DNA of 64,000 bases, taken from contig JANUWF010002059.1 in the NCBI GenBank assembly GCA_026120185.1, positions 1,169,501 to 1,233,500 of the forward strand. The letters run 5' to 3'. Below, piece after piece: positions 11,935 through 23,782 of the stretch. The DNA is from Voacanga thouarsii (lineage: Eukaryota > Streptophyta > Magnoliopsida > Gentianales > Apocynaceae). Below the pieces are notes generated by a model that made no database searches, was not told where the DNA came from, and saw only the letters and a list, made by a program, of their open reading frames with translations. A program made the translations under genes and the position numbers. The stretch's first letter is position 1, and each line of letters opens with the position of its first letter.

Positions 11935-13417
11935 GTAGTTACGTCTACGGACCCCGAATAGGTCGTTAGTGGAGAAGGTACCAAAGCCCTCCTCAATTCC
12001 TACCTCAATCCCTTGACAAACTGCCTCGTCCTATTCTGCTCGGTGTCCACTAGCCTCTTGTAGTACTTCGATAGCTGGGTGAACCGTGGTGCATACTGGG
12101 CCACTGTCAAGCCTCCCTACTTTAAATTCTGGAACTTGTCCTCCCGCTTTTCCACTATCCATTGAGGGATATACTTAGTTCTGAAGGCTTCAACAAATTA
12201 GACCATGTCCATTCCTGATCAACCATCTCCCAGTCATCCTGAATCCTCTGCCACCATGCCTGAGCTGGGCCCCTCAAACGGAATGCAGCAAACTTAACCA
12301 TTCGCTCTTCAGTGTACTGAAGTGTAGCAAATATGTCTTCTATCTGCTCGATCCATTGCTTAACTTTCTGATCCTGCTCAACTTCGCCCAAGAAGATGGG
12401 CGGTTGAAATTTCAAAATCCGTTCCAATGCCTCATCTTCTCCCTTGGAGTTTCTCCGCTTAGTCAGGGTCTGCAAAATCTCTACCGTCTTATTGAATGCT
12501 TGCCCCATCGTCACATTACCCTGGTCGGTTGATTGCATCTGGGTTGTCTCAACTTTTGGTGCCACATGATCTGCTTCTGGAATTCTCCTGCTTGACGAAG
12601 CTACACGGCGCTTGGATGCCATTCTAAACCATACCCAAATGATAAGTTTATGCATTCAATGATTACATCATTTCAGTTGTACATGCATTCACAGTCAGAT
12701 ATAAGTAAAAGAAAATCAGATGCAAGTTTTTTACTAAAGAATTGCTCATAAATTCTCTCTCAAATCTTAAAGTACTCAGGTACTCTTATTTGCTTAAATT
12801 TGAATTTAAACAAAAAACAGAAATAAAACTCTTTAACATAGAGGTTTAGGAAAAACAATAAATAAACATCTTGATCATAATAACTCTCAGCCCCTTTAGT
12901 CCTCATCAGAATCTTCAAGATCAGGCTCATACAACCATCCCCCAAAATTCTTATAGAAATCTATCCCAACCCCACTTGCAAACCCCTCCATTAGCTCTTT
13001 CCCGGGTCACCTAGAACTCTCCCCGGTCTCAACCTGGCTGGGTGGAGGAATGAAGGAAGGCCTAGGTGGAGATTCATAATCTATCTCCCTTGGGTCATCA
13101 CTATCTGCTAATAAATCAACTATGGGGTTAGGAAGGTGAAGAACATACTCCACGTCTATCTTCTCATTTTCACTGTCAGAACTCAATTCTATCACAGGTA
13201 TTGGGGGAGGCTCATTGATCGAAACCTCATCATCACTGCTATCTTCCAAAGGAATAACTGGCTGAGGAGTAGGCTGAGGTACTGGAAGGTCTTCTGGGTA
13301 GATGGGGATTGGAGGATGCCATTGCTGCCCCTTTCTCGTGGTTCTAAGCATTCTAACCATCCTGCAGCATAAACAAGACAAGTTAGATAAGGATTTGAAC
13401 TTAAATAAATAGAACAT
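11935..13417 (-). pseudogene. Gypsy gag (Tekay/Del-like chromovirus), minus strand, broken
   Basis: Reading leftward from the primer site, 13417-13007 is an acidic, Pro/Ser-rich N-terminal frame (EDSSDDEVSINEPPPIPVIE). 12655-12155 is the gag core (ERILKFQPPIFLGE, then FRLRGPAQAWWQRIQ, a hallmark of Retrotrans_gag domains). The core continues after a frameshift near 12170-12000 as VEKREDKFQNLK, VAQYAPRFTQLSKYYKRLVD and TEQNRTRQFVKGLR, ending ELRRALVPSPLTTYSG at about 11950. Gag forms the virus-like particle. There is no zinc knuckle or pol, because the sequence stops at the junction with the plus-strand LTR half. Stops separate the two upstream frames. ATG 12622 (MASKRRVASSSRR) looks a better core start than 12655. 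Confidence 0.85.
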
Positions 13418-13444
13418 ATACTATCAATATTTGCCTAATCCAGT

Positions 13445-13455
13445 CTCTGATACCA
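13445..13455 (-). other. Primer-binding site, tRNA-iMet type
   Basis: On the minus strand TGGTATCAGAGAC follows the LTR end GGGGTGTTACA after two spacer bases. This is the plant initiator tRNA-Met primer site with one change from TGGTATCAGAGCC. It fixes 13458-15239 as the 3' portion of a 5' LTR on the minus strand. Confidence 0.85.
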
Positions 13456-13457
13456 CT

Positions 13458-15239
13458 TGTAACACCCCACTACCTAAGCCCAACAGGATCGGGGATGTCA
13501 CCCCGTCCAAAAGACAAGGGGTCTTTATAACTAGGACACACAACAACAATTTAAACAATACATTGAAATTAAAACTTATTACAACCCAAAAATTCAAGAA
13601 CAAATCCGAAATAAAAATTGTTCACTCTCAACTCCCAAAGCATTACATAAAATAAATAACAGAATATCTTCCAAGTAGGCAACAACTAGCTACTCATCCC
13701 CACAGCAGGATCGACTTGAAATCATGGTAAAAATGGTGATGAGATAAAAATCTCAGTAAATTCGTGTGTGCTTGGAGTGTTCAGTGAAAACAGTTCATGT
13801 ATATAAGATGTAAGAACTTCATAAGAAAAAGTACTGGCAAGCAATAAACAAGGTTAAAATCAAGAGTGGCGTTTTGGCTTTCCAACCATACATATACAAT
13901 AAAATCAACCACTCAGAAGGCTGGCCATGGGTTACAACACGTTGGGCCCCATAACCATACAACGGTCAGAATGCCACACTTTGTGCAGACTGACAAAAAG
14001 GTAGGTGATCAGCCTACCGGGTAAGATACTCCTCCTTCTCTACACCTGAATAAAACCGGTTGTCCACTCCGGCAACACACAGTCCACATGAATGAAACTT
14101 GCTAGCTCGGACCAGTATGACTAAGTAGTACTGACGTTTCTCTAAGTTGAGTTCATCTTCTGGAGATGACCTCCTTCTAGAAGACTCCCTCTTCCTCTTC
14201 AAAACTAGTACTACTAGCCTACCTTTATTGAGTACTCAACGATGATTGTCCCACTTGGGAGAAAACTGGTAAAACATAGCTTTACTTGAAAATGGCAATT
14301 AAGGGTTTCTAAAGTCCTTGTCAAAATTAGTTTTAGAAACAGTTTGGTATTTAAGTAAAACTGCTTGTTGATTTTCAAATAATTGGTTCGATTGAAACAA
14401 GAAAGGAAACAGTCCTTAATTGGCTTTACCAAATCAGTGTTCACATACTTAGTGTTTAGCTTGCCATGCCAACCTTTTACAACAAATAAGTTTTATGCAG
14501 GAGCTTACCTAATCCTTTGCTCGAGATAAATCAAAGATCTCCAAAAACTGACCTAACCCCCGCCTAGGGTAAACACAAGTCATAATTAAACTCAAGCTAA
14601 AATTTGATTTCAGAAATAATCCTAACTCAACTTATTACAATCATGACCCTAATGTCCCAAACTTTAAGGTTAGATGCTAAAAAGAATTTTATAAAATAAA
14701 TCTAGCTTGATAATAAAATAACTAGGGTTTGTGAAATAGTTACTAATAAGTTGTAGGTTTAAATCTCGTTATAAATAAATTAGGGTTTATTTGATGAAGA
14801 GTCCTAGGCTCTAGAGGATATTATTTAGAATAATAATCTATTAATAATTAATGGTTAGAAAATAATTGGTAAATAAAATTAATAGTATGTAAATTTTAAT
14901 ATGTTTTGATTAAAAGATAATAAATAAATTTTATTAGTACTTATGAATTTATGACTTACAAGATTAATATTCTACCTATTATGATTATTTATATAAAAGG
15001 CTTTATTTGATATTATTATTATATATAATATTTATATATTTTATTTCTTTAGTAAAAACTATCATTTATTTGACTAAAATATCATCATTTTATATAATAG
15101 TCCAAATCCACATTTTCCTAGGGTTTTCGAAGTCATTAGAAGAAATTATAGTGTTAACTTTTATTAATGAAATAAAATTGGCTAACTTAAATAGATTAGG
15201 AACAACTAGGTCATGACCATAATTCCTATTGCTAACCAT
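13458..15239 (-). mobile_element. Last part of a Tekay/Del-like 5' LTR, minus orientation
   Basis: Collinear with 48659-50450 of LTR K, beginning on the plus strand with TGTAACACCCCACTACCTA and sharing the GACAAGGGGTCTTTATAACTA block, the CTACTCATCCCCACAGCAG block and the AT-rich 14900-15120 stretch. Similarity ends exactly at GCTAACCAT (15239), where a CACTA-like terminus begins. The rest of this LTR in the same orientation is not found to the right. Frames such as 14014-14202 and 14214-14444 are LTR sequence. Confidence 0.9.
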
Positions 15240-16165
15240 CAGTACTAGAAAAAAGTGATTTACCAACTGACAAAATCGGTTGGTAATTAGCTAAATTCGG
15301 TTGGTAATCATGATTTACCAACCGATTACCAATCGAATGGCGTCGCATGCAAAAACCTTAGCTTGTAAATTTTCCAACTGAAATTTTAATTACTAACCGC
15401 ATTTCGATTGGTACTGTAAAATCGTCAGTTGAAAATTTGGTATTAAGTTTGGCATTTGAGTTGACTATTTCGGTTGGTAATGTAAAAGTTTCGGTTGGAA
15501 ATTTGGCATTAAGTTTGGCATATGAGTTAACTCTTTCGGTTGGTAATTACCAACAAACATTTATGTTACCAACCGATTGTTGCAGTTGGTAATTATCAAC
15601 CGAAAATGTAGTTTGTAAATTTATAATTTTTAGTTGGTAAATTTGTATTGAATATAAGATTGTAATTTACTAATTTACCAACTAACACATGTTACTACCA
15701 ACCGATATATGTGTACGTAATTACCAGCTGACTTTCGGTTGGTATTTTTTTTTTTTTTTAGTTGGTAGTTTTATTTATTTACCAACTGAACATTCAGTTG
15801 GTAATTTTCCAACTATTTTAGTTATTTAAAATTGGTTGGTAATTTTTTGTTGGTAAATTACTAACTGGGTTGTTCAGTTGCTATTTTTTTTTTTTCCGTT
15901 TGGTAGTTTTCTTTCTTTACCAATCAAATATTCAGTTGGTAATTTTCTAACTATTTTAGTGATTTAAAATTTGTTGGTAAATTACCAACTAAGTTTTTTG
16001 TTAGTAGATAGTTGGTTTGAAAATTACTAATTGCTATTTAATATATTACCAACCGAATTATTTTCAATTACCAATTGAAATACCAACCAAATTCTATTCA
16101 ATTACCAACTGATTGTTCAGTTGGTAATTTTTATTTAATTTGGCAGAATTCTAGTTCATTTGAAC
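15240..16165. repeat. CACTA subterminal repeat field (TTGGTA/TACCAA)
   Basis: More than 25 copies of a core related to TCGGTTGGTAATT, in both orientations, are spread over about 900 bp, separated by 10-40 bp. Typical copies are CGGTTGGTAATTAGC near 15278, TACCAACCGATT near 15315 and TACCAACTGATTG near 16102. Subterminal arrays of 10-20 bp motifs are the known binding sites of the CACTA ORF2 protein (TNPA in En/Spm). Many copies have lost CG (CAGTTGGTAA, TTGTTGGTAA), as expected from methylated-cytosine decay. Confidence 0.85.
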
Positions 16166-16507
16166 ATATAACCAAACACCTGTATTTGATAAATTCATAA
16201 AATAATAAACCTAAAACACATCCACAAACCCAACATAAACATCATCAAATCCAAATTCATAAAATAATAAAGCCAAAACACATCTACAAACCTAACATAA
16301 ACATCATCAAATCCAACACAAACATCATCCTTCCACAAATTCAAAGCAAATATAATTCCCTCGCAAAATACCACAAATCCTAACCAAACATAATCTTTAA
16401 TTAAACATAAAAGATTATCATAATATGAAAGTGAGATGAATTGCAGGTCCATGGTTTAACAACAGCGAAGGAATATTAATACAATTAAGAAACACAGTGA
16501 AGGAATA

Positions 16508-18164
16508 TTAATTTTCAGGTTGATTTGATCTACTTAAGTCCTTAACCTTCTGTGTTAGCAAAAAAACCTCCGCTATCAACCTCTCATTTGTCCTCAACAC
16601 TTCTTGAATCTGTGTGTCAACAGCCTTTTGCACTAACTCATTTATAGCATTTTGAAAGTCAGTTGTCTTCACAAAATGCGAAGAAAGCGCCGATGAAATG
16701 GATGAAAAAGATGATGACATGTGTGAAGTAGATTTCTGTAGACAACTGGAGCTTAGGGATCCCATGCCATAAACTGCATTCCATTTCTTAGGATGGCCTA
16801 CAACTCGCAACCAAAAATCAGCCTTGTTTATTGGTCGAGGCTGCTCCCCTTCAAATGTCTGGCTGGCGAGTGATGACATCTCTTTCTTCAATTCTTCTTG
16901 GTAGCGACGCTAACACATAAACAAATGTAGAAATATCAAATTAAAAAATGGATAAGAATTTAAGAATTAACACCATGAAAATCTCAACTATATTAGTGAT
17001 TGTGAAGCTTAAAACAAAGAACATCCATCAGAATTAGAATCATCTATTGTAATAGAAAAAGTCAAAAAGTATCACCATCATTTGAAGATTTTGCCATATT
17101 TCCAATTAGAAAAGTTTATTTGACTTGGTCCACAATGTACCCCCCAACCCCCTCTTTTATAGTTAATGCATAACAAACACATTTTAACCAAATCCCCCCC
17201 CTCCCCTTTTTATTTGACTTGGTCCACAATGCACCCACCCCCCACCCCCATTTCACAGTTCATACATAACAAATACATTTTAACCAAGCTCCCCCCCCCC
17301 TTCCCAAAACTCCCACAAAATGGCTATACATACGGAAACCAATAAATAGGCATGTCAAAGTCTTCCACGTTGGATGGGAAAAATGGAAGCGGTAAAGCTG
17401 CCTTCACTTGAGCTAAATATAATGGATATAGTAGTATTAGAATAAAAAAAATATTAAAGACCATTATAAACTTATGAAACTTACATATGTTTCCACGGAC
17501 CGCTTGTCAACAAAGATAAGTTTCGGGCCTCCAAGCTCCACGTCTTCACCCTCCAACATTCGGCGTTCCTTCTTAAGCACTTGCTCAACTTCATCTTTAG
17601 TATTTGTTGTGTGTGTGTGAAGTCATATATTTCAGAGTGTGAGTAGTCCCTACGATATTTCCCCTCCTATATTTGGTTTAATCATAAAATAGTATTAAAA
17701 CACGTCAGATAGATAGATATTAATTCTAAGTATTTTTAGAACAAGTTATTTTCATAAATTTGAATTGAAGTACTAAAAATAAGAAAAGTTACTAGTTTTC
17801 TCTTGTGCATTGTTGCTGGTATGGAACCGCCAGAGTGACGTGAGCCTCCTAAACCTCCACAATCAATATTTTTGTTTGCCTCCATTATCTCTGAAATCTT
17901 CTTGAATTTATCACCATCCCAAATTGCTCACAGCTTTTTATAGTCTTCATCCTTCATAAAATCATGTGAGACTTTCCCTTTACGAACATGGTCCATCAAA
18001 TAAGTGTAGATCTTGCCACCTTTCTTGCCCCATTTTGATCTAATGAGTCCATCATACACCCTATCCCACTGGAACTGTTTCTGCATATTAGCCATAAGAA
18101 TTGTCAAAACATTATATAGATTATTAATATATAACACGTAAAATAAAACCAAGAAAAGAAACAA
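16508..18164 (-). pseudogene. CACTA ORF2 (Transposase_24, Ptta/En/Spm-like), broken
   Basis: Minus-strand exon-like pieces run right to left. 18093-17785 holds WDRVYDGLIRSKWGKKGGK, YLMDHVRKGKVSHDFMKDED and, after a stop, GSRHSGGSIPAT, a hallmark of plant Transposase_24 proteins. 17640-17485 holds HTTNTKDEVEQVLKKERRM and GGPKLIFVDKRSVETY, closed by a GTAAGT donor. 17412-17334 (AQVKAALPLPFFPSNVEDF) follows an acceptor at 17413. 16909-16508 holds RRYQEELKKEMSSLASQTF, GHPKKWNAVYGMGSLSS and a coiled C-terminal part. Family role: DNA binding at subterminal repeats, alongside the TNP2-type transposase. One stop (near 17927) and doubtful splice phases argue that it is dead. It lies next to the repeat field it would be expected to bind. 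Confidence 0.8.
17114..17302. repeat. 94-bp tandem duplication with C-rich runs
   Basis: TTTATTTGACTTGGTCCAC occurs with TGACTT at 17121 and again at 17215. Each copy continues through a C-rich run, a CATAACAAA-ACATTTTAACCAA block and another C-rich run. It lies in what is probably an intron of the CACTA ORF2 pseudogene. Confidence 0.8.
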
Positions 18165-18242
18165 TTATTGTCCACTCAGCAAACCAAACATCCTTAACTG
18201 TGTTTGGGACTTTTTACCAAGATTCATATGGTCCAAGAACCA

Positions 18243-18590
18243 TTGATTCTATGATTGGTTGAATGGAACATGCAGGCTTGTTACCTGGCAACCTTTTAGC
18301 TTTATCTTCTTCGCAAAGGATTCTACAATGCAAGAAAAAATTAAAAAAAAATAATGCTTAGGTCATATAGAAAAATGGCAGATTCTTTTATTTAAAAAAA
18401 AAAATCAGTTTTATCTTGATTGTATGATTGGTCGAATGGAATGTGCAAGCTTGTTACCTGGCAACCTCTTAGCTTTATCTTCTTCTCAAAGGATTCTACA
18501 ATGCAAGAAAAAATTAACAAAAACAATGCTTAGGTTATATAGAAAAATGGCAAATTCTTTTATTTAAAAAGAAATCAGTTTCATCTTTGC
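18243..18590. repeat. 173-bp tandem duplication
   Basis: Units start TTGATTCTATGATTGG at 18243 and TTGATTGTATGATTGG at 18416. Both include TTGTTACCTGGCAACCT, CTTTATCTTCTTC and a TAGAAAAATGGCA block. No coding is evident. A GAA-rich run follows at 18740-18772. Confidence 0.85.
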
Positions 18591-18867
18591 TTCCTATGCT
18601 CATTGATTGCAGCAGTACTATTTTCTTTTAGGCAATAGTAGTGATTATTCCAAATTTGGAGGTGATCCAAAAATTGAAATTAAAGACATAGAAATTGAAG
18701 AATTTGAATTAAATTCTATAATAATTCATTTCATTTCACAAAAAAAAAAAAAAGAAGAAGAAGAAGAAGAAGAAGGCTTTCAACAAGAAATGAAGGATTT
18801 TGTTTGTGTTCTTCCGATTTTTGTTGTCAGGTTCATAATATATGTAGACACACCAAATAAACAGCTG

Positions 18868-19975
18868 TAAATCTGCCCAGCATGCATTCATTAACATATA
18901 ACCAGCTTAAGTTCTCATTTTCACACCTCTTGAACACAACATGTTTCAGCCCTCTTTCCTGCATTTTCTTCACAGGAACACATACCAAAAGACAGCTAAA
19001 AACATCTAAAATAGAATCTAAACAATTAGTTCAGTGAACAACAACAAACAGCTAGCAACCACAGACAGAAAACTTATGAACTTCAGCTTTGTTTTTGCAA
19101 GTTTCTCCAACAAAAATGCTTCAACCAATCACAACTCCAGCAAAGTTTTTAGCTCTCACAACTCCAGCAAATTTTGTTTGATTCAATCACTACTCCGATA
19201 TGTGTGATTGAATCATCTTTTAAATTCATCTTTAAAGAAAAAAAAGGCTAAAACAAGTCATAAAATGAAACATGGCAAAATAGCATTTTTTTTTTTCATG
19301 AATGGCTTTAGTTCACTGTGGTTTCAAAAAGAGTAACCAATGGAGAACCTTATGAACATAAATATAAAGGAATAACAACAAAAAATGACAATGTGATAGT
19401 GTATTAGATTCAGGTAAATCTGCCCAGCATGCATTCATTAACATATAACCAGCTTATGTTCTCATTTTCACACCTCCTGAACACAATATGTTTCAGTCCT
19501 CTTTCCTGCATTTTCTTCACAAGAATATATACCAAAAGAGAGCTAAAAAAATCTAAAATAGACTGTAAACAATTGGGGCAGTGAACAACAACAAACAGCC
19601 AACAACCACAAATAGAAAACTTATGAACTTCCGCTTTGTTTTTGCAAGTTTCTCCAACAAAAATGCTTCAACCAATCACAACTCCAGCAAAGTTTTTAGC
19701 TCTCACAACTCCAGCAAATTTTGTTTGATTCAATCACTGCTCCGATATGTGTGATTGAATCATCTTTTAAATTCAGCTTTCAAAAAAAGGGGGGGGGGCT
19801 AAAACAAGTCATAAAATGAAACATGGCAAAACAACATTTTTTTTTCATGAATGTTTTTAGTTCATTGTGGTTTCAAATAGAGTAACCAATGGAGAACCTT
19901 ATGAACATGAATATAAAGGAATAACAACAAAAATGATAATGTGATAATGTATTAGATTCAGGTAAATCTGATAAT
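18868..19975. repeat. 547-bp tandem duplication with a third partial unit
   Basis: Unit 1 is 18868-19414 and unit 2 is 19415-19962, both starting TAAATCTGCCCAGCATGC. The first bases of a third unit start at 19963. The copies are very similar, with scattered substitutions and a variable A/G homopolymer (AAAAAA near 19240 against GGGGGGGG near 19790). Each unit contains two copies of ACTCCAGCAAA-TTTT. No coding was seen. Confidence 0.9.
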
Positions 19976-22277
19976 GTGTGCGCTCTACTTTGCTCTGGAA
20001 GAGAAAACACTTGAGAAGAAAAAGAATGTGTTTCTTCCTTCAATATCATTTTCAATCTTTTTGTTCTTTTCTTAGGAAGGGAAGATCCAGCACAACAGAT
20101 GGAACAATAGTGAAAAAACTGAAGTGAATAAGCTAGATCTATTGAACACCAACCAGTCAAGGTATAAGCATGCAATGATAATATTAATGACTTTCAGGTA
20201 TAATCAGAATACTGTCCTAATGCAAGGTGGGGAAAGGTTCCTATATAGAAACTCAAGGTTTCTTTATCTGGTCTACAAGAAAATTTGAAATCCTAGATTC
20301 ACTATACCAGATTCAATAGTAAAACCCCAACTATAGAACTGGAAATTCCTATAGTGTATTTGGATATATAGTGGGTTGCGAAAACCTTTCTCATACAAGA
20401 AACCAGAGTATTCTACTTCCAATTTTCATTATCCTGGCCTTTCCAGATGGCTTGTACTTATTGTGATTAGACAATAGAGCAATTAGTTTATAGAAGTTTG
20501 TTAAAGTTTTCTTGATGCCCTGTATATGCCTAACATTATATACAGTTTTCTTTAACGTTTTCATGATGTCCATGCAAAGGAAGTTTCAGTCCATTCAATA
20601 GTAATAGAATTAGGAGAAACAAAGACAAAAGGTAAAGACTTATGGTACTGTTACTAAGCTTCATCACTTTTGAAGCCTGGTGCTGCAACTAAATGGTCAA
20701 CATTATTTTATGAACGAAAGCAATAGCTGCTGTTGAAAAGATCAAAGAAAACAAGAAACAAAAGATGGCATTACAACCACAACTTCACAAAAGATGGACC
20801 TGTGATCAAACAAAGAAAGCTGCAATATATTCCAATCCCCTTTCCTATAATCAGAAGGATTTTTGTCTGTTAAAAATGTAGAGTTCATTAAGCTTTCCTT
20901 GTGGGTACCATCTCATCTCCAAGCATAAAGTTCTCTCACATGGTGGCGAATACTAAGACCAAAATAGGTTTTAGCTCTCAAAGATATTTAAAATGTCACT
21001 CCAATTATATTATTTTGTTAAATATTTATATTTAAAATAAAACTGGACAATACATTAGCAAGAGAGATACCATAGCCAGTTCCAAAACCTGCAAGGGAAA
21101 AATAAATCAGGCTTAGAGAGAGCTTTTTATAACAGGTGGTAAACATGGATCCGATGATATTTGGACAATCTACAGTAATATACATGGATGTCAATTCCTT
21201 CTGTGATACCAAATTGTGAACAGCAAGCCAATTGCCATTTCCAATTCGAAAGTGACTGGACCAATCAAATATTCAGCACCACAAAAGATCCCTTCTGTTT
21301 TTCTGCCATAGGAGATCATTGGATCATAACAATCAAGTCCAGATCGGCATCGCTTTTCTTTTCGGACATGCAACCCTTTATCGTAGGCAACTGCATCACC
21401 ACTTAAATTGGTGACTTTGGTGACCAAGTTCAACCAATTTTCAAGTTTCTAAATAAACACATAACCAGGCTTCAGGAAGTAAAAATTTACAACTATATCA
21501 TCAGCAGTGTTGTCCAGAAAATTAGTAATCAGATGAAATACTAAAATGCAAACTTGAACCACTCAAAGGAAACTAGAGAACAATTCAAGTGTACAGGGAT
21601 GACAAAGACAGAGCCAAGCCATATCTTCTTTACTTAAAATGTATCCTTTGGGCACTTTCAAATGTCAAACAGAAAACTCAATTAATTCTCTTGTGCTTTT
21701 TCTAGATAAAATAAAATTCCCGTTGGTGTTTTTGGGAAGTGAACACTTCTTGCAAGACAGGAAAACTGGAGTATTTAGCAACAAAACCGTACTCCAACTC
21801 GGCCACACCAACAAGGTTTTACTATATATAATATAGAGTAGGGCAAAGCAACATACCACTCAAGAAACAATAGCCTCATGGTTGCATAAAAAGAGAAAGA
21901 AGGCAGGGGGGGACAAATACAAAAAGTGAAAGGAAGAAAAAAACATTAATGGCTTCTCTAAAGAAAGGAGGAAAATGGTGTGGTAGAGGAAATCAAATAT
22001 TTAGCACCAGTTTTTGGGGAATTTTACTTGAAAGAGTCTAAAAATCATTTGCTAGAAAGTGGTTTCAATCATAAATATTAACAACCTTCCAAATCAACAA
22101 CTTCACTCGGAAATAACTGCCAAAAGTCCTCACAACATCAGTACTGAGATAAAAGAAAAATACCAATCATTCGAAAATAAAAAAGAGAGGGCTTCATCCA
22201 CTTTCACAAAAGATGCTGCATGATTCCAAGAAGGATCATCATTTACTTAAGGAGTGTAAATGTTGTTCAATGGAATC
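19976..22277. other. Unassigned stretch, one possible captured exon at 21191-21433 (-)
   Basis: Mostly non-coding AT-rich sequence within or beside the second CACTA element. The one frame that looks protein-like is minus 21433-21191, with a mixed composition (KVTNLSGDAVAYDKGLHVRK, then GLDCYDPMISYGRK and FCGAEYLIGPVTFELEM). About 90 bp further along the minus strand, a polypyrimidine tract ending CCCTTGCAG near 21090 precedes GFGTGYGISLANVLSS. This resembles two exons of a host gene remnant, possibly captured by the transposon. I do not recognise the protein. Confidence 0.35.
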
Positions 22278-22984
22278 TTAAGACTTTTCGATCAATTAAT
22301 TATTTACCTTGAGATTTGGTTACTTATTTTATTACGAAGTTGATTGATTGATTTTTGTTATTAGCTTGCTTGAAAAGGGGGTTGACAATGACTTCAATTA
22401 ATTAATTTCATAATTTTTATCTCTTAACTTCTTGAAAAAAAATGGTTCATTGTTATGAATTTAGGTAATCAAAAGTTAGTTGATGGTTGCTAGAATATGG
22501 ATTCATTAACTAATTTCATGTTTTAAATCACCTAGAATATAGGGGTTTATATGATGATTGATTTTAATGCATCATTTGAGTAAGTTGGTTGAAACAGAAT
22601 ATGTTCACTATTTTAACTAGAAGATAGTAATTCCGTAGATTGCAAATGAAGTGGGTCAATTTTAAATCCTTCATGAGACAAAGATGATAATTAATTGTGA
22701 CATTTGCTAATTAATTCATTGTCATTTTTTCAAAAGTATTTGTCTAAATTGCATATTTTTGCACTCTTGAATTGTAGATATTTTTCTACTACTTTCATTT
22801 TTATCATTTTATCACTTTATAAGGTCAGTTAAATAATAAATGAAAAGTAATTAGTGTGTACTTATTCATTTGAGGATCGATACTCGAATGTATAATTTAG
22901 AATTATTGTTTTAATTAAAACTCCGTTAGGGATAGATTTAAATTTAATGATTTTTATATACCCAAAATTTACACATCAAGTTTT

Positions 22985-23002
22985 TGGCACCGTTACCGGG
23001 GA
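22985..23002 (+). other. Primer-binding site, tRNA-Asp type (element B)
   Basis: TGGCACCGTTACCGGGGA matches the complement of the 3' end of plant tRNA-Asp(GTC) with two changes (both decayed CG). It lies six bases after the LTR end. tRNA-Asp priming is known for Athila-type Ty3/gypsy elements. Confidence 0.85.
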
Positions 23003-23782
23003 TTAATATCATGAAAGCTTAGATTTTAATAATTTAACCATGTTTATATGTTTATATGTCTATATGTAAATATGTATATATGTTTTTTTGGTGTAACTAA
23101 GTGCCATATCTTGTTGTATGTATAAATGTACCTTAACTAACTAACTTGATTCAATATTGTACTATACCTATATGATACTAGCAATAATTGTAAATGTCAC
23201 TAACATTACTTTTTTTAAGTACTTCGTGAATATTTACGTCTTTTTTCGTATATAATTTTATTTTTTTATTTGTTTAAAATTTTGCCATTCTTTATTTTTC
23301 TTTTCGATTTGATTTTTATTTTTCTTTGAGTGCGAGGTTATTTACATTGCTGATATATTGGCAAAGTTACAAGCTCATATTGATGTTTTTAGTGAGACGT
23401 CATTAGAAGCATTAGTGAATTCTTTTGTTGCCAATATAAATTCATCTGTTCAGTGGCATGAAGAAGCTTCCTAATGACCATGCGATCAAAAGACATAATT
23501 AGCTATGATTGTTGAGGAGGCTCATGAGTTCATGCTGGCCTGTACAATTGACCATGGAAAAAAAGAGAGGCTATGAGGGACAATTGCATGACATGGCAAG
23601 AGAGGGATTCGATTCTACTCTATATACTAATAATTCTAATTTTTCTTTGTCACAGGATTTCTTGGGTTCCTCTCAATTCTTGGAGAACAATAGTCCAAAT
23701 GATAATGTATGGAATTTAACATGCCTCAAGGAGTTATTTTTCCATGATGTATCATAAGAAACCCTTGAAGGATATTGACAAA

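Larger units (their letters stand above)
15240..22277 (-). mobile_element. Second CACTA element, one end visible
   Basis: At 15240 the LTR is interrupted by CAGTACTAGAAAAAAGTG, close to the CACTA terminal consensus CACTACTAGAAAAA (second C is G). Next come dense subterminal repeats, then a minus-strand CACTA ORF2 pseudogene. The opposite terminus was not found: sequence up to 22277 ends at an Athila LTR fragment, so the element may be truncated there, and its right boundary is a guess. No TNP2-type gene is visible, so it looks non-autonomous or deleted. Confidence 0.7.

Noticed and set aside
12760..12945. Minus-strand 61-codon frame between gag pieces
   Set aside because: Phe/Lys-rich with no gag similarity; probably an untranslated or decayed part between the N-terminal frame and the gag core.
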